Positions 18,064 through 26,475 of a stretch of 64,000 nucleotides of DNA are shown here, in pieces. Positions within the stretch are counted from its first letter, which is position 1. Each line of letters opens with the position of its first letter. This stretch comes from Deltaproteobacteria bacterium. Its GTDB lineage: Bacteria; Myxococcota_A; UBA796; CAJQPC01. The position numbers and the translations under genes are program-made. The notes beneath the pieces are model-generated. The model did not search any database. It saw only the letters and a list, made by a program, of their open reading frames with translations, and was not told the origin of the DNA. Location: NCBI GenBank assembly GCA_016717595.1, contig JADKFE010000002.1, positions 162,849 through 226,848 of the forward strand, in the 5' to 3' direction.

Positions 18064-18197
18064 GGTCACCTCTCCGCAAGATCCGGCAATATAAGCGGCA
18101 GAGCGGCCAGCGCACGTCCCGGATCACCCTCCTCCGCCGATCGGGCCCATCCCCACCCTCACAAAAATACAACACCATCGCTGCATTGCATCTTTGT

Positions 18198-20303
18198 TTA
18201 CTCACAGCCCGTCAGCCCCTCCACCCAGGCCGAGATCAAGGCCAGGCCCTCGGCGTCCAGAGTGTTGACGCCGACGGGGGGCATCTTCGCCGCGCCGCTG
18301 TCTTCGATTCGCGCGATGAGCACGCTGCGGGCGGGATCTCCCGGCGCGATCACCCGAGCGTCGTCAATCCCAAGATCCCCCGCTGAAGGCGCCACGTCGC
18401 AGGCGCCGGTCTCCCCCAGAGGCACCCCCCAGCGCAGGTCCAGGCTCACCCGATCTTGTTCGCCGGGGCGGTGGCAGCTCCCGCAGTTGGTGTGCAGCCA
18501 GCTCCGCGCCCGATCCTCGACGCTCCCCTCCCCCGCTGGATCCACCAGCGGCGGAGCGGCCGGGCTCGGCGCCGACTGAATCAGCCCCGCGTGAAGCCAG
18601 GTCTCAAGCTGATCCCCCACGACGCCGTTGGGGTACAAAAACTCCCCGTCAAGCTGCGACAGCTCCAGCCCCAAGACACGCCCCGCCGAGGCGGTGTGAC
18701 AGGTGAGACAGCTCGCCTGATCGGGGAGGAGCCAGCCGTGAACCTCGGCCCCGCCCGGCGCAAAGATCGCGTCCTCGCCGTCGTCTTGCCAGGCGTAGCT
18801 GTAGCCAGCCCAGCCGCCATCGTCGTGTCGCATCAACAGCCGGGTCTCCACCAGCCGCTCGCTCGCCCAAAAATGTTTCACCACGACGCTGCCGATGGGC
18901 AGCTCCGCCCGCCCTGTCGCATCAAAGGTGAGCGACTCCCCATCGGGCAGCCCAAACCACCGCCCCTTCTCGGCGCCGTCCGACCAGAACGGCGCGTTCA
19001 CCCCATAGGGGATGAGCCCGGCGCTCACCTCACCGCCCGGCCCCACGCAGCCCGTCTCGCTCAGCCGCGTCGGGAAGCTCGACGCCGTGGCCTCGCCCGC
19101 GGGCATCAGCCGCCACAGACCGCCCTCACTGCTGTACTCCACGAGGATCACCTCCCCGTCGCCGTCCTCCACGAAGGTCACCGTGCGGCCGTCCATCGCC
19201 GAGAGCAGCGTTGAGGCCGACCAAACGCCGGTCTCGGGGTCTTGGCGGAGGGCCTGGAGCGTCGGCACCACAAAGTCGGAGAACAGGTACATCCCGGCGA
19301 GGTTCGGGATCGCCGAGCCCCGGTACACCACCCCGCCGACGACGCTGCGGGCGTCGGCGTCATGGGCATAGGCGTGGAGCGGCGGGATCAGCGCCGGGTC
19401 ACCGCACTCCTCCTCCGAGCGCCCGCAATAGCTCCCCTCGTAGATCGGCCAGCCGTAGTTCCCGCCCCGGGCCACCCGGCTCACCTCCTCCTCCCGCGCG
19501 CCGCCGACGTCCCCCACCCACATCTCCCCGGTGAGCCGATCGAGGCTCCAGCCCCAGGGGTTGCGTAGGCCCATCGCCCAGACCTCGGGCGCGCCGCCGA
19601 CGCCGTCGGGCCAGGGGTTGTCAACAGGGATGCTGTATGGACTGCCGCCGTCGAGGTCGATGCGTAGGATCTTGCCGTACCACGACTGGGGATCTTGGGC
19701 GGCCCAGGCGTCGTCGCCGCCGTCTCCGAAGGCGATCCGCAGCATCCCCTCGTGATCGAAGCCAATGCGCCCGCCGTTGTGGTTCTTCGCGGGCTGGTCC
19801 AGCCGCAAGATCACCTCCTCGCTGCTCGGATCCAGGCTCAGCCCGCCGTCCTTCGAGGTGAGCCGTGAGATGAAGGAGGTGAGCTGAGAGTCAACAAGAC
19901 CGGTGTAAGAGACGATCCACTCGTCCGCCCGGCTTGGGTGCGGGGCGACGCCGAGCAGGCCCCGCTCCCCATCGGCGTACACCCGGTCGCTCAGGTCCAC
20001 AAACACCCGGGGGCTGGCGGCCTCATCGTCGTCCACGGCCCAGATCACCCCGCCCTTCTCGGCGACCACGAAGGCGCCGGGCTCAATCCACACCGCCGCC
20101 GTGGCCTGGTTGAAGCTGGCGTTGGGCACGATCCGCTGAAGGCTCACCTCAGCGCCCACCACCGCCGGACGCGCCACGGCCAAACAGTCGGGGTTGGCCG
20201 GGCGCGCGGGGAGACCCCAGACCGGCGCGGTGTCGACCACCGGCGGCGTGTCCTTAGAGTCGGGCGTCGCACAAACGATCAGGGAGAGCAGGAGCGTAGG
20301 CAT
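18198..20303 (-). CDS. Lipoprotein fusion of glucose/sorbosone dehydrogenase-type propeller and di-haem cytochrome region
   Basis: A 701-aa protein from ATG 20303, which starts a clean lipoprotein signal (MPTLLLSLIVC); the in-frame extension upstream would bury it. About residues 45-400 form a six-bladed propeller of the PQQ-dependent glucose/sorbosone dehydrogenase type (GLLGVAPHP, NHNGGRIGFD, RNPWGWSLD, GGNYGWPIYEG). The C-terminal part has two haem c sites, CLTCH and CGSCH, in the layout of the SO_2930/HNE_0200-type cytochrome family. The fusion would let electrons from sugar oxidation pass straight to haem. TATGCT lies 6 bases before the ATG with no ribosome site, suggesting a leaderless message. 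Confidence 0.85.
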   Translation of the reverse strand: MPTLLLSLIVCATPDSKDTPPVVDTAPVWGLPARPANPDCLAVARPAVVGAEVSLQRIVPNASFNQATAAVWIEPGAFVVAEKGGVIWAVDDDEAASPRVFVDLSDRVYADGERGLLGVAPHPSRADEWIVSYTGLVDSQLTSFISRLTSKDGGLSLDPSSEEVILRLDQPAKNHNGGRIGFDHEGMLRIAFGDGGDDAWAAQDPQSWYGKILRIDLDGGSPYSIPVDNPWPDGVGGAPEVWAMGLRNPWGWSLDRLTGEMWVGDVGGAREEEVSRVARGGNYGWPIYEGSYCGRSEEECGDPALIPPLHAYAHDADARSVVGGVVYRGSAIPNLAGMYLFSDFVVPTLQALRQDPETGVWSASTLLSAMDGRTVTFVEDGDGEVILVEYSSEGGLWRLMPAGEATASSFPTRLSETGCVGPGGEVSAGLIPYGVNAPFWSDGAEKGRWFGLPDGESLTFDATGRAELPIGSVVVKHFWASERLVETRLLMRHDDGGWAGYSYAWQDDGEDAIFAPGGAEVHGWLLPDQASCLTCHTASAGRVLGLELSQLDGEFLYPNGVVGDQLETWLHAGLIQSAPSPAAPPLVDPAGEGSVEDRARSWLHTNCGSCHRPGEQDRVSLDLRWGVPLGETGACDVAPSAGDLGIDDARVIAPGDPARSVLIARIEDSGAAKMPPVGVNTLDAEGLALISAWVEGLTGCE

Positions 20304-20309
20304 GACCCC

Positions 20310-20315
20310 AGCATA
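20310..20315 (-). promoter_or_regulatory. Putative -10 element (TATGCT) for a leaderless dehydrogenase transcript
   Basis: TATGCT on the minus strand ends 6 bases before the ATG at 20303, leaving no room for a leader. TTACAG lies about 18 bases further upstream as a weak -35 candidate. Confidence 0.4.
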
Positions 20316-20408
20316 GCCTCCGCCCGCCGGAGCCTGTAAGCACGATGAAAGGCCCACCCCTCACCCAACGCCGCCATGATGTGTCTCCTCACCGGAGTCA
20401 GGCCCAAC

Positions 20409-20771
20409 ATGCTCATCGTCCTCATCGTGCTCTTCGGATGCAACAAAGATGATGTCAACTACGAGGCCTGCGACGTCGTCGATGACTGCGCGGACTGGAT
20501 CCCCGAGGGCGCCACCGGGGTCTGCCTTGAGAAGTCCGGCGGCGGCTTCTGCTCTTGGGAGTGCGCCGCCGATGACGACTGCGCCGCCCCAGAGGACGAC
20601 GAGCACCCCTATGCGTACGTCTGCTCGTCCTTCGAGAGCGACCCCGCGCTGTACTGCTTCCCCTCCTGCGAAGACGAGGGCGACACCGACGGCGAGGTCT
20701 GCCCCGAGGGCTTCACCTGCCGCAGCACCGGCGGCGGCTCCGACAACCGCCGCATCTGTTTCCCTGAGTGA
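20409..20771 (+). CDS. Small cysteine-rich lipoprotein
   Basis: A 120-aa protein from ATG 20409, giving the lipoprotein signal MLIVLIVLFGC; an ATG at 20376 in the same frame would add 11 residues ahead of it. The mature part holds about ten Cys in pairs (CDVVDDC, CSWEC, DDDC, YVCSS, CFPSC, VCPEGFTC, ICFPE) and many Asp/Glu. This is the pattern of the short disulfide-rich 'CSS..C..DxDCxxGxxC' domains common on myxobacterial surface lipoproteins. The role is unknown. The gene ends 9 bases before the oxygenase gene, so the two are probably one operon. Confidence 0.75.
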   Translation: MLIVLIVLFGCNKDDVNYEACDVVDDCADWIPEGATGVCLEKSGGGFCSWECAADDDCAAPEDDEHPYAYVCSSFESDPALYCFPSCEDEGDTDGEVCPEGFTCRSTGGGSDNRRICFPE

Positions 20772-20780
20772 GCCCACCCG

Positions 20781-21353
20781 ATGACGCTGCGCCGTGTGCC
20801 CCACGATGAGCTGATCTACACCGTGCCCGAGGCGCTGACCCCGGCGGAGTGCGCTCTGTGGATTGAGCACGGCGAACGTGTCGGCTTTGACGAGGCCCCG
20901 GTCACCACGGGCCAAGGCGCGGTGATGCGGCCTGAGCTGCGCAACAACCGCCGGGTGATGATCGACGCCCCCGAGGCCGCCGCGGCGCTCTGGGCGCGCC
21001 TCGCCCACGTCGCCCCGCCCCCTTGGCGTGAGCGCCCGGCCATCGGGCTCAACGAGCGCTTTCGACTGTATCGTTATGGTCCCGGCGAGCGTTTTCTGCC
21101 CCACCACGACGGCGCGTACAGTCGCCCAAACGGTGAGCGGAGCGCCTGGACGTTGATGGTCTTCTTGAACGCGGTGACCGAGGGCGGTGAGACACGCTTC
21201 TTTCGGTCACGCTCTCAAGCGCCATTCGTCACGATCACCCCAAGCGTAGGCACGGCGCTGTTTTTCCTGCACCCCATCCTGCATGAGGGCGCGGAGGTGC
21301 GGCAGGGCATTAAATACGCCCTGCGCACCGACGTGATGTTCGCCGCGCCGTGA
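20781..21353 (+). CDS. 2-oxoglutarate/Fe(II) dioxygenase, prolyl 4-hydroxylase-like
   Basis: A 190-aa protein with the double-stranded beta-helix signature of the family: His108 and Asp110 in LPHHDG, His168 in ILHEG, and a basic residue about ten positions later (Lys178 in GIKYALRTDV) for binding 2-oxoglutarate. FRLYRYGPGERF and TLMVFLN are typical of P4H-type enzymes. It should hydroxylate a protein or small-molecule side chain in the cytoplasm using O2 and 2-oxoglutarate. It lies directly behind the Cys-rich lipoprotein gene and ends convergently 18 bases from the zinc-ribbon gene. Confidence 0.88.
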   Translation: MTLRRVPHDELIYTVPEALTPAECALWIEHGERVGFDEAPVTTGQGAVMRPELRNNRRVMIDAPEAAAALWARLAHVAPPPWRERPAIGLNERFRLYRYGPGERFLPHHDGAYSRPNGERSAWTLMVFLNAVTEGGETRFFRSRSQAPFVTITPSVGTALFFLHPILHEGAEVRQGIKYALRTDVMFAAP

Positions 21354-21371
21354 GACGCGGCGAGCGGCGTC

Positions 21372-22469
21372 TCAGCGAGCCAAGAGCACGATCGTCGCGA
21401 TGACCGCGATGATCGCCACGATGAGGCCGACGATCTTCGCCGTGGAGTACGGCGCGGTGCCGCTGGCCTCCCCGGTGAGACCGTTCACCAGGTAACGGTG
21501 GGGCGTGCCATTGTATTGGTACGCGGCCACCCAGATCGGCAACAACAAGAGCTTAAACCGGCCGTCGTAGTACCGAACCTTGATCTCCAGGTTGCGCACC
21601 TCGTCGCCGCCGACCTTCTCTTCACACTTCTCCTCGATGATCTCCTCCATGATCTTCTTGGCCAGCTCATAGCCCTCGTCGAGGCCCTTCTGGTAACGCT
21701 CGGCGACGAAGCCCTGGAGGAACTTGGGGCTGTACGGGGTGAGCTTGTCCAGGGGGAAGGGCTGGAGCGTCTGGAACAGCTCTTGTTCGATGCCCGTGGA
21801 GCCGTTGATCATCACGTCGTCAAACTGCTGGCTGTGACGACCCGACGCGCTCGACCACTTGGTCTTCTGCTCTTTACGCTCGACGGTGTTGCCGTTGTCG
21901 TCTTTCTCTTTGACCGTCTCGTAGTAGTGGGTGCCCTTCTCGGCCGTCCAGCCGGTGTCGGTCTTGGCGTCGATGGACCACACCGGCAGGTAGATGCCCT
22001 GCACGCTGCCCAAGGCCGCCATCTCCTTGAGGCCGTTGGGGCGGAACCACAGGCCGCCGAGCCACTCGCGGAACTTTCGCTGGGCGTCGGAGCGCTCAAT
22101 GCGGAACGGCGCCACGGCGTCGGGGCGTAAGGCGTCGTACTTGCTCGGGTTGGGCGTGAGCTGGTGGCTGCCGCAGAACGGGCACGACGTGGCCTCGATG
22201 TGGGGCTCCACCTCGCTTGACGCCCCGCAGGATCCGCAGGCGATCTCTTTTTTGGCCTCTCCCCAGCCCGGGTTGTCGCGCATCCACGAGTCCACCTCAG
22301 AGATGAAGTGGGCCATGGGCTTGTAGGCCGCCGGAGGGCCGCCCGCCGTCGTCGGCTCGGGGGCCTCGTCCTTCACGACGTGCCCGCAGTAGGGGCAGGT
22401 GAGGTCGCCGGAGCCTGGGCTCCACTCAAGGTCAGCGTTGCAGCTTGGGCAGGGGAAGTTCTTGGCCAT
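21372..22469 (-). CDS. TFIIB-type zinc-ribbon membrane protein (YdjG-like)
   Basis: A 365-aa protein from ATG 22469 with GAGG 8 bases upstream; the long upstream extension is Arg-rich read-through of the terminator region. An N-terminal zinc ribbon (CPSCN ... CPYCG, residues about 7-28) is followed by a second Cys set (CGSCG ... CPFCG, about 90-112), a beta-rich middle and one or two hydrophobic segments at the end (IVGLIVAIIAVIATIVLL). This arrangement, next to an SPFH gene, recalls Bacillus YdjG beside YdjI, linked to PspA-type membrane stress. Function in the envelope-stress sense is inference from that parallel. Confidence 0.75.
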   Translation of the reverse strand: MAKNFPCPSCNADLEWSPGSGDLTCPYCGHVVKDEAPEPTTAGGPPAAYKPMAHFISEVDSWMRDNPGWGEAKKEIACGSCGASSEVEPHIEATSCPFCGSHQLTPNPSKYDALRPDAVAPFRIERSDAQRKFREWLGGLWFRPNGLKEMAALGSVQGIYLPVWSIDAKTDTGWTAEKGTHYYETVKEKDDNGNTVERKEQKTKWSSASGRHSQQFDDVMINGSTGIEQELFQTLQPFPLDKLTPYSPKFLQGFVAERYQKGLDEGYELAKKIMEEIIEEKCEEKVGGDEVRNLEIKVRYYDGRFKLLLLPIWVAAYQYNGTPHRYLVNGLTGEASGTAPYSTAKIVGLIVAIIAVIATIVLLAR

Positions 22470-22512
22470 CGTCAGGTCCTCGTTTCGACGGCGCAAGACT
22501 ATCACCCCTGAC

Positions 22513-22547
22513 AAAAAAACGCCGAGCCCCAATGACGGGACTCGGCG
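22513..22547 (-). terminator. Rho-independent terminator of the SPFH gene
   Basis: Read on the minus strand, CTCGGCG...CGCCGAG arms (22541-22547 and 22520-22526), extended by a CCC/GGG pair near the loop, are followed by seven T (22519-22513). It lies between the SPFH gene and the zinc-ribbon gene, so the latter must have its own promoter or depend on read-through. Confidence 0.85.
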
Positions 22548-22599
22548 ACTTTGTTGGGATCCGCTCGACTTTGTTCGGATCAGCGCCCGGAGGCGACGA

Positions 22600-23976
22600 T
22601 CAGCGAATCGGCGGCGGGCCCGGGGGCGGCGGCGGCATCGGCGGAGGCGGCGGGCCCGCGGGGCGCGCGGCGGCCTGGATCTCCGCCACCTCAGCGGCGG
22701 GCTTCCAGCCGTCAAACCCAGCGCGCCACACGAGGTGGTTGCCGTCGGGGTTGGCGGAGAGGCGCTGGGCGATCTCAGCGGCGCTCAGCTCGGCCTGGCC
22801 CTCAGGGCCGTTGTAGTGGAACTTCGCGCCCGCGCCCGGGGGCGGCGGCGGCGCGGCCGGGGGCACGAGCCCAACGATCTCGGGGACCTGATCCCACGAC
22901 ACCCAGCCGGCCATGCCTTGACGCCAGACGTGGTGGGTGCCCGAACGATCGCCCGCGACGCGCTGGGCGATGTCCTGGGCGCTGAGCTGGGCCTGACCAC
23001 CGGGGCCGTTGTAGTGGAACGGCGCCGAGGGCGGAGGAGGCGGCGCCGGGGGAGGCGCGCCGGGAGGACCGCCCTGACCGGGGATGCCGCCGAAGGCGTT
23101 GTTGAGCTGCTGGCCCATCATCTGACCGACCTGCAGGCCCATGCCCGCGCCGACGAAGGCGCCGCCGGTGCCCGTGTTCTTCGCCGCGTCACGCATGGCG
23201 CCGACGGCCTGGAACTGGGCGTAGCGGCCCACGTCGCCCATCATGTCCATCTCGCGCCGCTTGTTGAGGATGGCGCGGAGGTCATCAGGCAGGTTGAGGG
23301 CCTCGACGGTGAAGTCGGTGAGGCCGATGCCGTACTTCTGCTCAAACGCGGGGCTCATGCGCTCCAAGAACGCCTGCTTGAGCTCAAAGAAGCCGCTGTC
23401 GAGCTGGTTGATGTTGAGGTTTTGTTCGACCGCGAGCTTCTTGCACGAGGCGCGGAAGGCCTCGACGAGCATCTTCTTGAGCTGCCCGTTGATCTCGGCG
23501 GTGGTGAACAGGCCGTCGGTGCCGACGACCTCCTCCAAGAAGCGGCCGGGCTCGACGATGCGGTACTCGAAGATGCCGTAGGCCCGCACCTCGATGCCGC
23601 CGTACTTGGGATCCTCGAACAAGAAGGGCGAAGACGTGCCCCACTTCTGGTCGGGGAAGCGGCGGGTAGAGACGAAGTACACATCGCCCTTGTAGGGGTA
23701 GTTGAGCTGGTACTTGATCGCCTCGAAGAACGACGAGATCGCCTTGGTGCGCGTGGAGAGCTCGTAGGTGCCGGGTGCGAAGACCTCGGAGAGCCGCCCC
23801 TCGCTCACGAAGACCGCCGCCTGACCCGGTCTCACGACCAGCTTGCCGCCGTCTTGGATGGCCTGGTTGAAGACGGGGTAACGATAGACCAAGGTGTCGT
23901 TGGTGTCGTCCATCCACTGGATGACGTCCAAAAACTGCGCCTTGGCATGTCCCTTGAGGGTGTCCCAGATTCCCAT
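22600..23976 (-). CDS. SPFH-domain protein with two GYF_2 (DUF4339) domains
   Basis: A 458-aa protein from ATG 23976 with GGAG 6 bases before it. Residues 1-about 260 match the SPFH/'virion core protein' family (WDTLKGHAKAQFLDVIQW at the start, AVFVSEGRLSEVFAPGTYEL, and GIGLTDFTVEALNLP). A Gly/Met-rich linker and Pro-rich stretch follow, then two copies of a GYF_2-type domain (FHYNGPGGQAQLSAQDIA and FHYNGPEGQAELSAAEIA, each ending in a W-x-x-G/D-W motif) separated by proline runs. The family organises membrane-stress foci (compare Bacillus YdjI); the GYF_2 domains probably bind Pro-rich partners. It is likely cytoplasmic and membrane-associated. Confidence 0.82.
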   Translation of the reverse strand: MGIWDTLKGHAKAQFLDVIQWMDDTNDTLVYRYPVFNQAIQDGGKLVVRPGQAAVFVSEGRLSEVFAPGTYELSTRTKAISSFFEAIKYQLNYPYKGDVYFVSTRRFPDQKWGTSSPFLFEDPKYGGIEVRAYGIFEYRIVEPGRFLEEVVGTDGLFTTAEINGQLKKMLVEAFRASCKKLAVEQNLNINQLDSGFFELKQAFLERMSPAFEQKYGIGLTDFTVEALNLPDDLRAILNKRREMDMMGDVGRYAQFQAVGAMRDAAKNTGTGGAFVGAGMGLQVGQMMGQQLNNAFGGIPGQGGPPGAPPPAPPPPPSAPFHYNGPGGQAQLSAQDIAQRVAGDRSGTHHVWRQGMAGWVSWDQVPEIVGLVPPAAPPPPPGAGAKFHYNGPEGQAELSAAEIAQRLSANPDGNHLVWRAGFDGWKPAAEVAEIQAAARPAGPPPPPMPPPPPGPPPIR

Positions 23977-24075
23977 GGTCACTCCGTGAAGTCCGGCGCC
24001 GCCGGTCGCAAAAGAGTAAACCCGAAGAGGGCCCGGGGCAATGGTCAAAACGACGGGGATGGCGCCCAGGGGCGC

Positions 24076-25476
24076 TCAGTGTAGGTCCACGCAGGGGATC
24101 ACCGGGCTCTCGCCCACCTGGGCGCGGCGCCACCAGCCGGGCTCGCCGGGCGCGGTGAGCCTGTACTCCCAGAACCGCAGGCGCACGGCCTCGGGCTCAG
24201 CGGGCAGCTCGGTCTCAAAGAGGGGCTGCAACGCCTGGGGGTGATGGCAGAGCCCCCGCAGCACCCCGACGACGTAGCCCGGCGCCCCTCGCTCAAAGCC
24301 AAGGCCGTAGAACCACAGCATGAAGTCCAGGCGCGGCTGGTGGGGGTGAACCACAGGCGGCGGGCGATGGGGATCCCCGGCCTTGTACGGCAGCTCGATC
24401 ACCCGCCAGCCGCCGTGATCCTTCACCTCAACGCTGGGCTCGATCCGCCGCGTCGTGATCTGGGCGAAGAGGTGGTAGTTGTTCACCAGCCGCCAGCGGG
24501 CCACCCGCTCGGCGAGCTTGGGCGCGGGCGCCAGATCCGTGAAGCGGTGAGTGGCGAGCAAGATCGACAGCCCGATGTAGAGCGCGCCGAGGAGCATCGG
24601 CCAGCGCCGCGCCTGCAGATCCACCGGCGCCGGGGCCAAGCCCAGCCGCGCCCGCGCCGCCGAGCCCCAGCGCGCGACGTCCTCCTCGTCGAGCAAAACA
24701 ACCGAGATCCCCAGGGCAAACCAGCAGAAGAAGCCGTAGTTCGCCGTCGCCATGTTCACGATCTGAAAGCTCGTGAAGGCGAAGAGCGCCACCCGCCGCG
24801 ACCACCGCGGGCCAAAGACGCCCCAGGCGAGCACCCCCTCAAAAAAGAGCGCCCACCAGCTCTCAAGGCGGTGCCAAGCCGCGGGGAGCTGGTGCGCCCA
24901 CCACGCCAAAGGTGTCGGCAAAGGCGCGGTCTCGTAGTAGTGGGCCATCGCCGAGCCGTCCCACCAGTCGCCGATGGGGGACTGGGCCTTCGCCACCGCC
25001 GACAAGAAGTAGAGCTTAAACAGCAAGACCCGCCAGGCGAGGTGAACCCAAGGTGCGGAGCGACGCTGCGGCGTGAACACCGCCAGCACGCTGGCCTCGA
25101 TGAGCAGGTTGTCCCACTGGAAGCCCAGAAGCGCGTCCCCGGCGAGCACATAGCCCAGGTACAAGGCGCCGCTGAGGCCCAGGTTGAGCCGAGGCCACAG
25201 ACCAAAGAGCGCCGCGAGGCAGGCCGCCCCGCCCACAAACGCGCCGCCCACGAGCGCGCCGTCGCTGGCGGTGAGCCACAGCCAGCTCGGCGCCTCCCAC
25301 AGGCTCACCGCGGCCCGGGCCCCGTCGAGGCGCGCGGCGATGGGCGAGATCCCCAGCGCGCCAAAGAGCGGGAGCAGCTGCACCCCGAGGCTCAGCCAAG
25401 CGACGAGGCTCACCGCCGCGACGACACGGAGCAGGAGCCGGGCGACGGCGGGGCCAGAGGCGCTCACGAGGGTCAT
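24076..25476 (-). CDS. Lipase maturation factor (LMF1)-family membrane protein
   Basis: A 466-aa protein read from ATG 25476. It has about eight hydrophobic segments in the first 300 residues with the family motifs GFQWDNLLIEA, KLYFLSAVAKAQS, and HYYETAPLPTPLAWWAHQLP. The soluble C-terminal domain has NNYHLFAQITTRR, WRVIELPYKAGD and PHQPRLDFMLWF, all characteristic of LMF proteins. In animals LMF1 helps fold dimeric lipases in the ER; bacterial members have no agreed role, and assistance to secreted enzymes at the inner membrane is a guess. It follows a strong minus-strand terminator, so it is transcribed on its own. Confidence 0.85.
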   Translation of the reverse strand: MTLVSASGPAVARLLLRVVAAVSLVAWLSLGVQLLPLFGALGISPIAARLDGARAAVSLWEAPSWLWLTASDGALVGGAFVGGAACLAALFGLWPRLNLGLSGALYLGYVLAGDALLGFQWDNLLIEASVLAVFTPQRRSAPWVHLAWRVLLFKLYFLSAVAKAQSPIGDWWDGSAMAHYYETAPLPTPLAWWAHQLPAAWHRLESWWALFFEGVLAWGVFGPRWSRRVALFAFTSFQIVNMATANYGFFCWFALGISVVLLDEEDVARWGSAARARLGLAPAPVDLQARRWPMLLGALYIGLSILLATHRFTDLAPAPKLAERVARWRLVNNYHLFAQITTRRIEPSVEVKDHGGWRVIELPYKAGDPHRPPPVVHPHQPRLDFMLWFYGLGFERGAPGYVVGVLRGLCHHPQALQPLFETELPAEPEAVRLRFWEYRLTAPGEPGWWRRAQVGESPVIPCVDLH

Positions 25477-25506
25477 CCGTGAGTTTACCGCGCTCCACGG
25501 GAGCCC

Positions 25507-25552
25507 AAAAACAACCAACCCCCCTGGGGATGAACCCAGAGGGGCGGTTGTT
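25507..25552 (-). terminator. Minus-strand terminator with flanking 15-base direct repeat
   Basis: Arms AACAACC (25510-25516) and GGTTGTT (25546-25552) enclose an inner CCCCTGGG/CCCAGAGGGG stem; on the minus strand the hairpin is followed by five T (25511-25507). The right-hand part CAGAGGGGCGGTTGT (25537-25551) is repeated exactly at 25555-25569. It ends a minus-strand transcript coming from the 25.6-25.9 kb region. Confidence 0.7.
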
Positions 25553-25600
25553 GCCAGAGGGGCGGTTGTGGGAGAGGCCCACGCCGCGCGGCGCCGCGCT

Positions 25601-25781
25601 TTAGCCCAGCAGAGGCCGCGCCGCCGCCGCGAGCCGCTGCGAGGCCGACGGAGCGGCGCCCGAGGGCCGCGCCGAGGACCACGAAGCAGCGACCGCGAAG
25701 AGGCGAGGCGCGAGCGCCTGCCCCTGAGACGGCGAGACGAAGACGAGCGGGGCGTCAGTCAAGCGCACACGAGGCTCCATG
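25601..25781 (-). CDS. Possible 59-aa protein or RNA gene before the terminator
   Basis: From ATG 25781 the frame reads MEPRVRLTDAPLVFVSPSQG and continues Ala/Ser/Arg-rich to a TAA. I do not recognise it and the ribosome site is poor. The reason to list it is that the terminator at 25507-25552 implies some transcript here, and AATAAAGT on the minus strand near 25840-25850 could be part of its promoter. A non-coding RNA is equally possible. The longer frame up to 25918 is less likely because it would begin inside the presumed promoter. Confidence 0.3.
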
Positions 25782-25956
25782 CGTCGAGAGAGGGACCCGG
25801 CGAAGCACCGGGCCATCCAAGCGTCCTTGGACCTCACAACTTTATTCAGCACCCCGGCCCCGTTCTGACCGGGGGATCGACCCAGAGACCGGTTTCTGCT
25901 GACACCCCCGCCGAACATCCGTCATGCTGGCGCTGGGGCGCGTGAACCCCGCGCCG

Positions 25957-26421
25957 TCAGTCGTTTAAGCTCGCGGCCAAGGCGTCCATGAGGCTTCCGG
26001 TGCCCAGCTCACGCCCTTTGGCGTGCTTTCCGCCGTCGTCACCGAAGAAGGCCCCCTGCTCGGTGATCGTGAGCCGCGTCTTGGACCCAGCCGCCTCGAT
26101 CTGGATCGTGGCCAAAGACACCGACATCTTCCAGCCGTTCACGAACATGTCGTAGACGTAGAGGATCCGCGCGCCCTCGACGATGTCGTGGTACCGGCAC
26201 TGGAAGTCGGTCACCATGCCGCTCTTCCAGTGGCCGACCGCCCGCTCGGCGCCGCCGGGACGAAAGTCGAAGGAACGCTCCACGAGGGTGGCGTTGACGT
26301 TGACGCCGAACCAGCGGGCCTTGAGGTCTTCGTTGGCGAAGGCGCCCCAGACCCGCTCCGGGGCCGCGTCGAGGTCACGGGTGAGGGTGAAGGTGGCGTG
26401 GTGAACGGTAGTCTCGGGCAC
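25957..26421 (-). CDS. SRPBCC (AHSA1-like) ligand-binding protein
   Basis: A 154-aa START/AHSA1-fold protein: FTLTRDLDAAPERVWGAFANEDLKARWF at the start, a central RYHDIVEGARILYVYDM strand pair, and TRLTITEQGAF before the long C-terminal helix. The same family is regularly found with ArsR regulators and DHFR-like proteins in one operon, as here. Start is the GTG at 26421; the ribosome site is weak. It probably binds a small hydrophobic ligand; substrate unknown. Confidence 0.88.
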   Translation of the reverse strand: MPETTVHHATFTLTRDLDAAPERVWGAFANEDLKARWFGVNVNATLVERSFDFRPGGAERAVGHWKSGMVTDFQCRYHDIVEGARILYVYDMFVNGWKMSVSLATIQIEAAGSKTRLTITEQGAFFGDDGGKHAKGRELGTGSLMDALAASLND

Positions 26422-26475
26422 GGGGCAGGTCCGGGGGATGAGGGGTTGGGGGTTGGGTCTTCGGGACCAGGCGCC

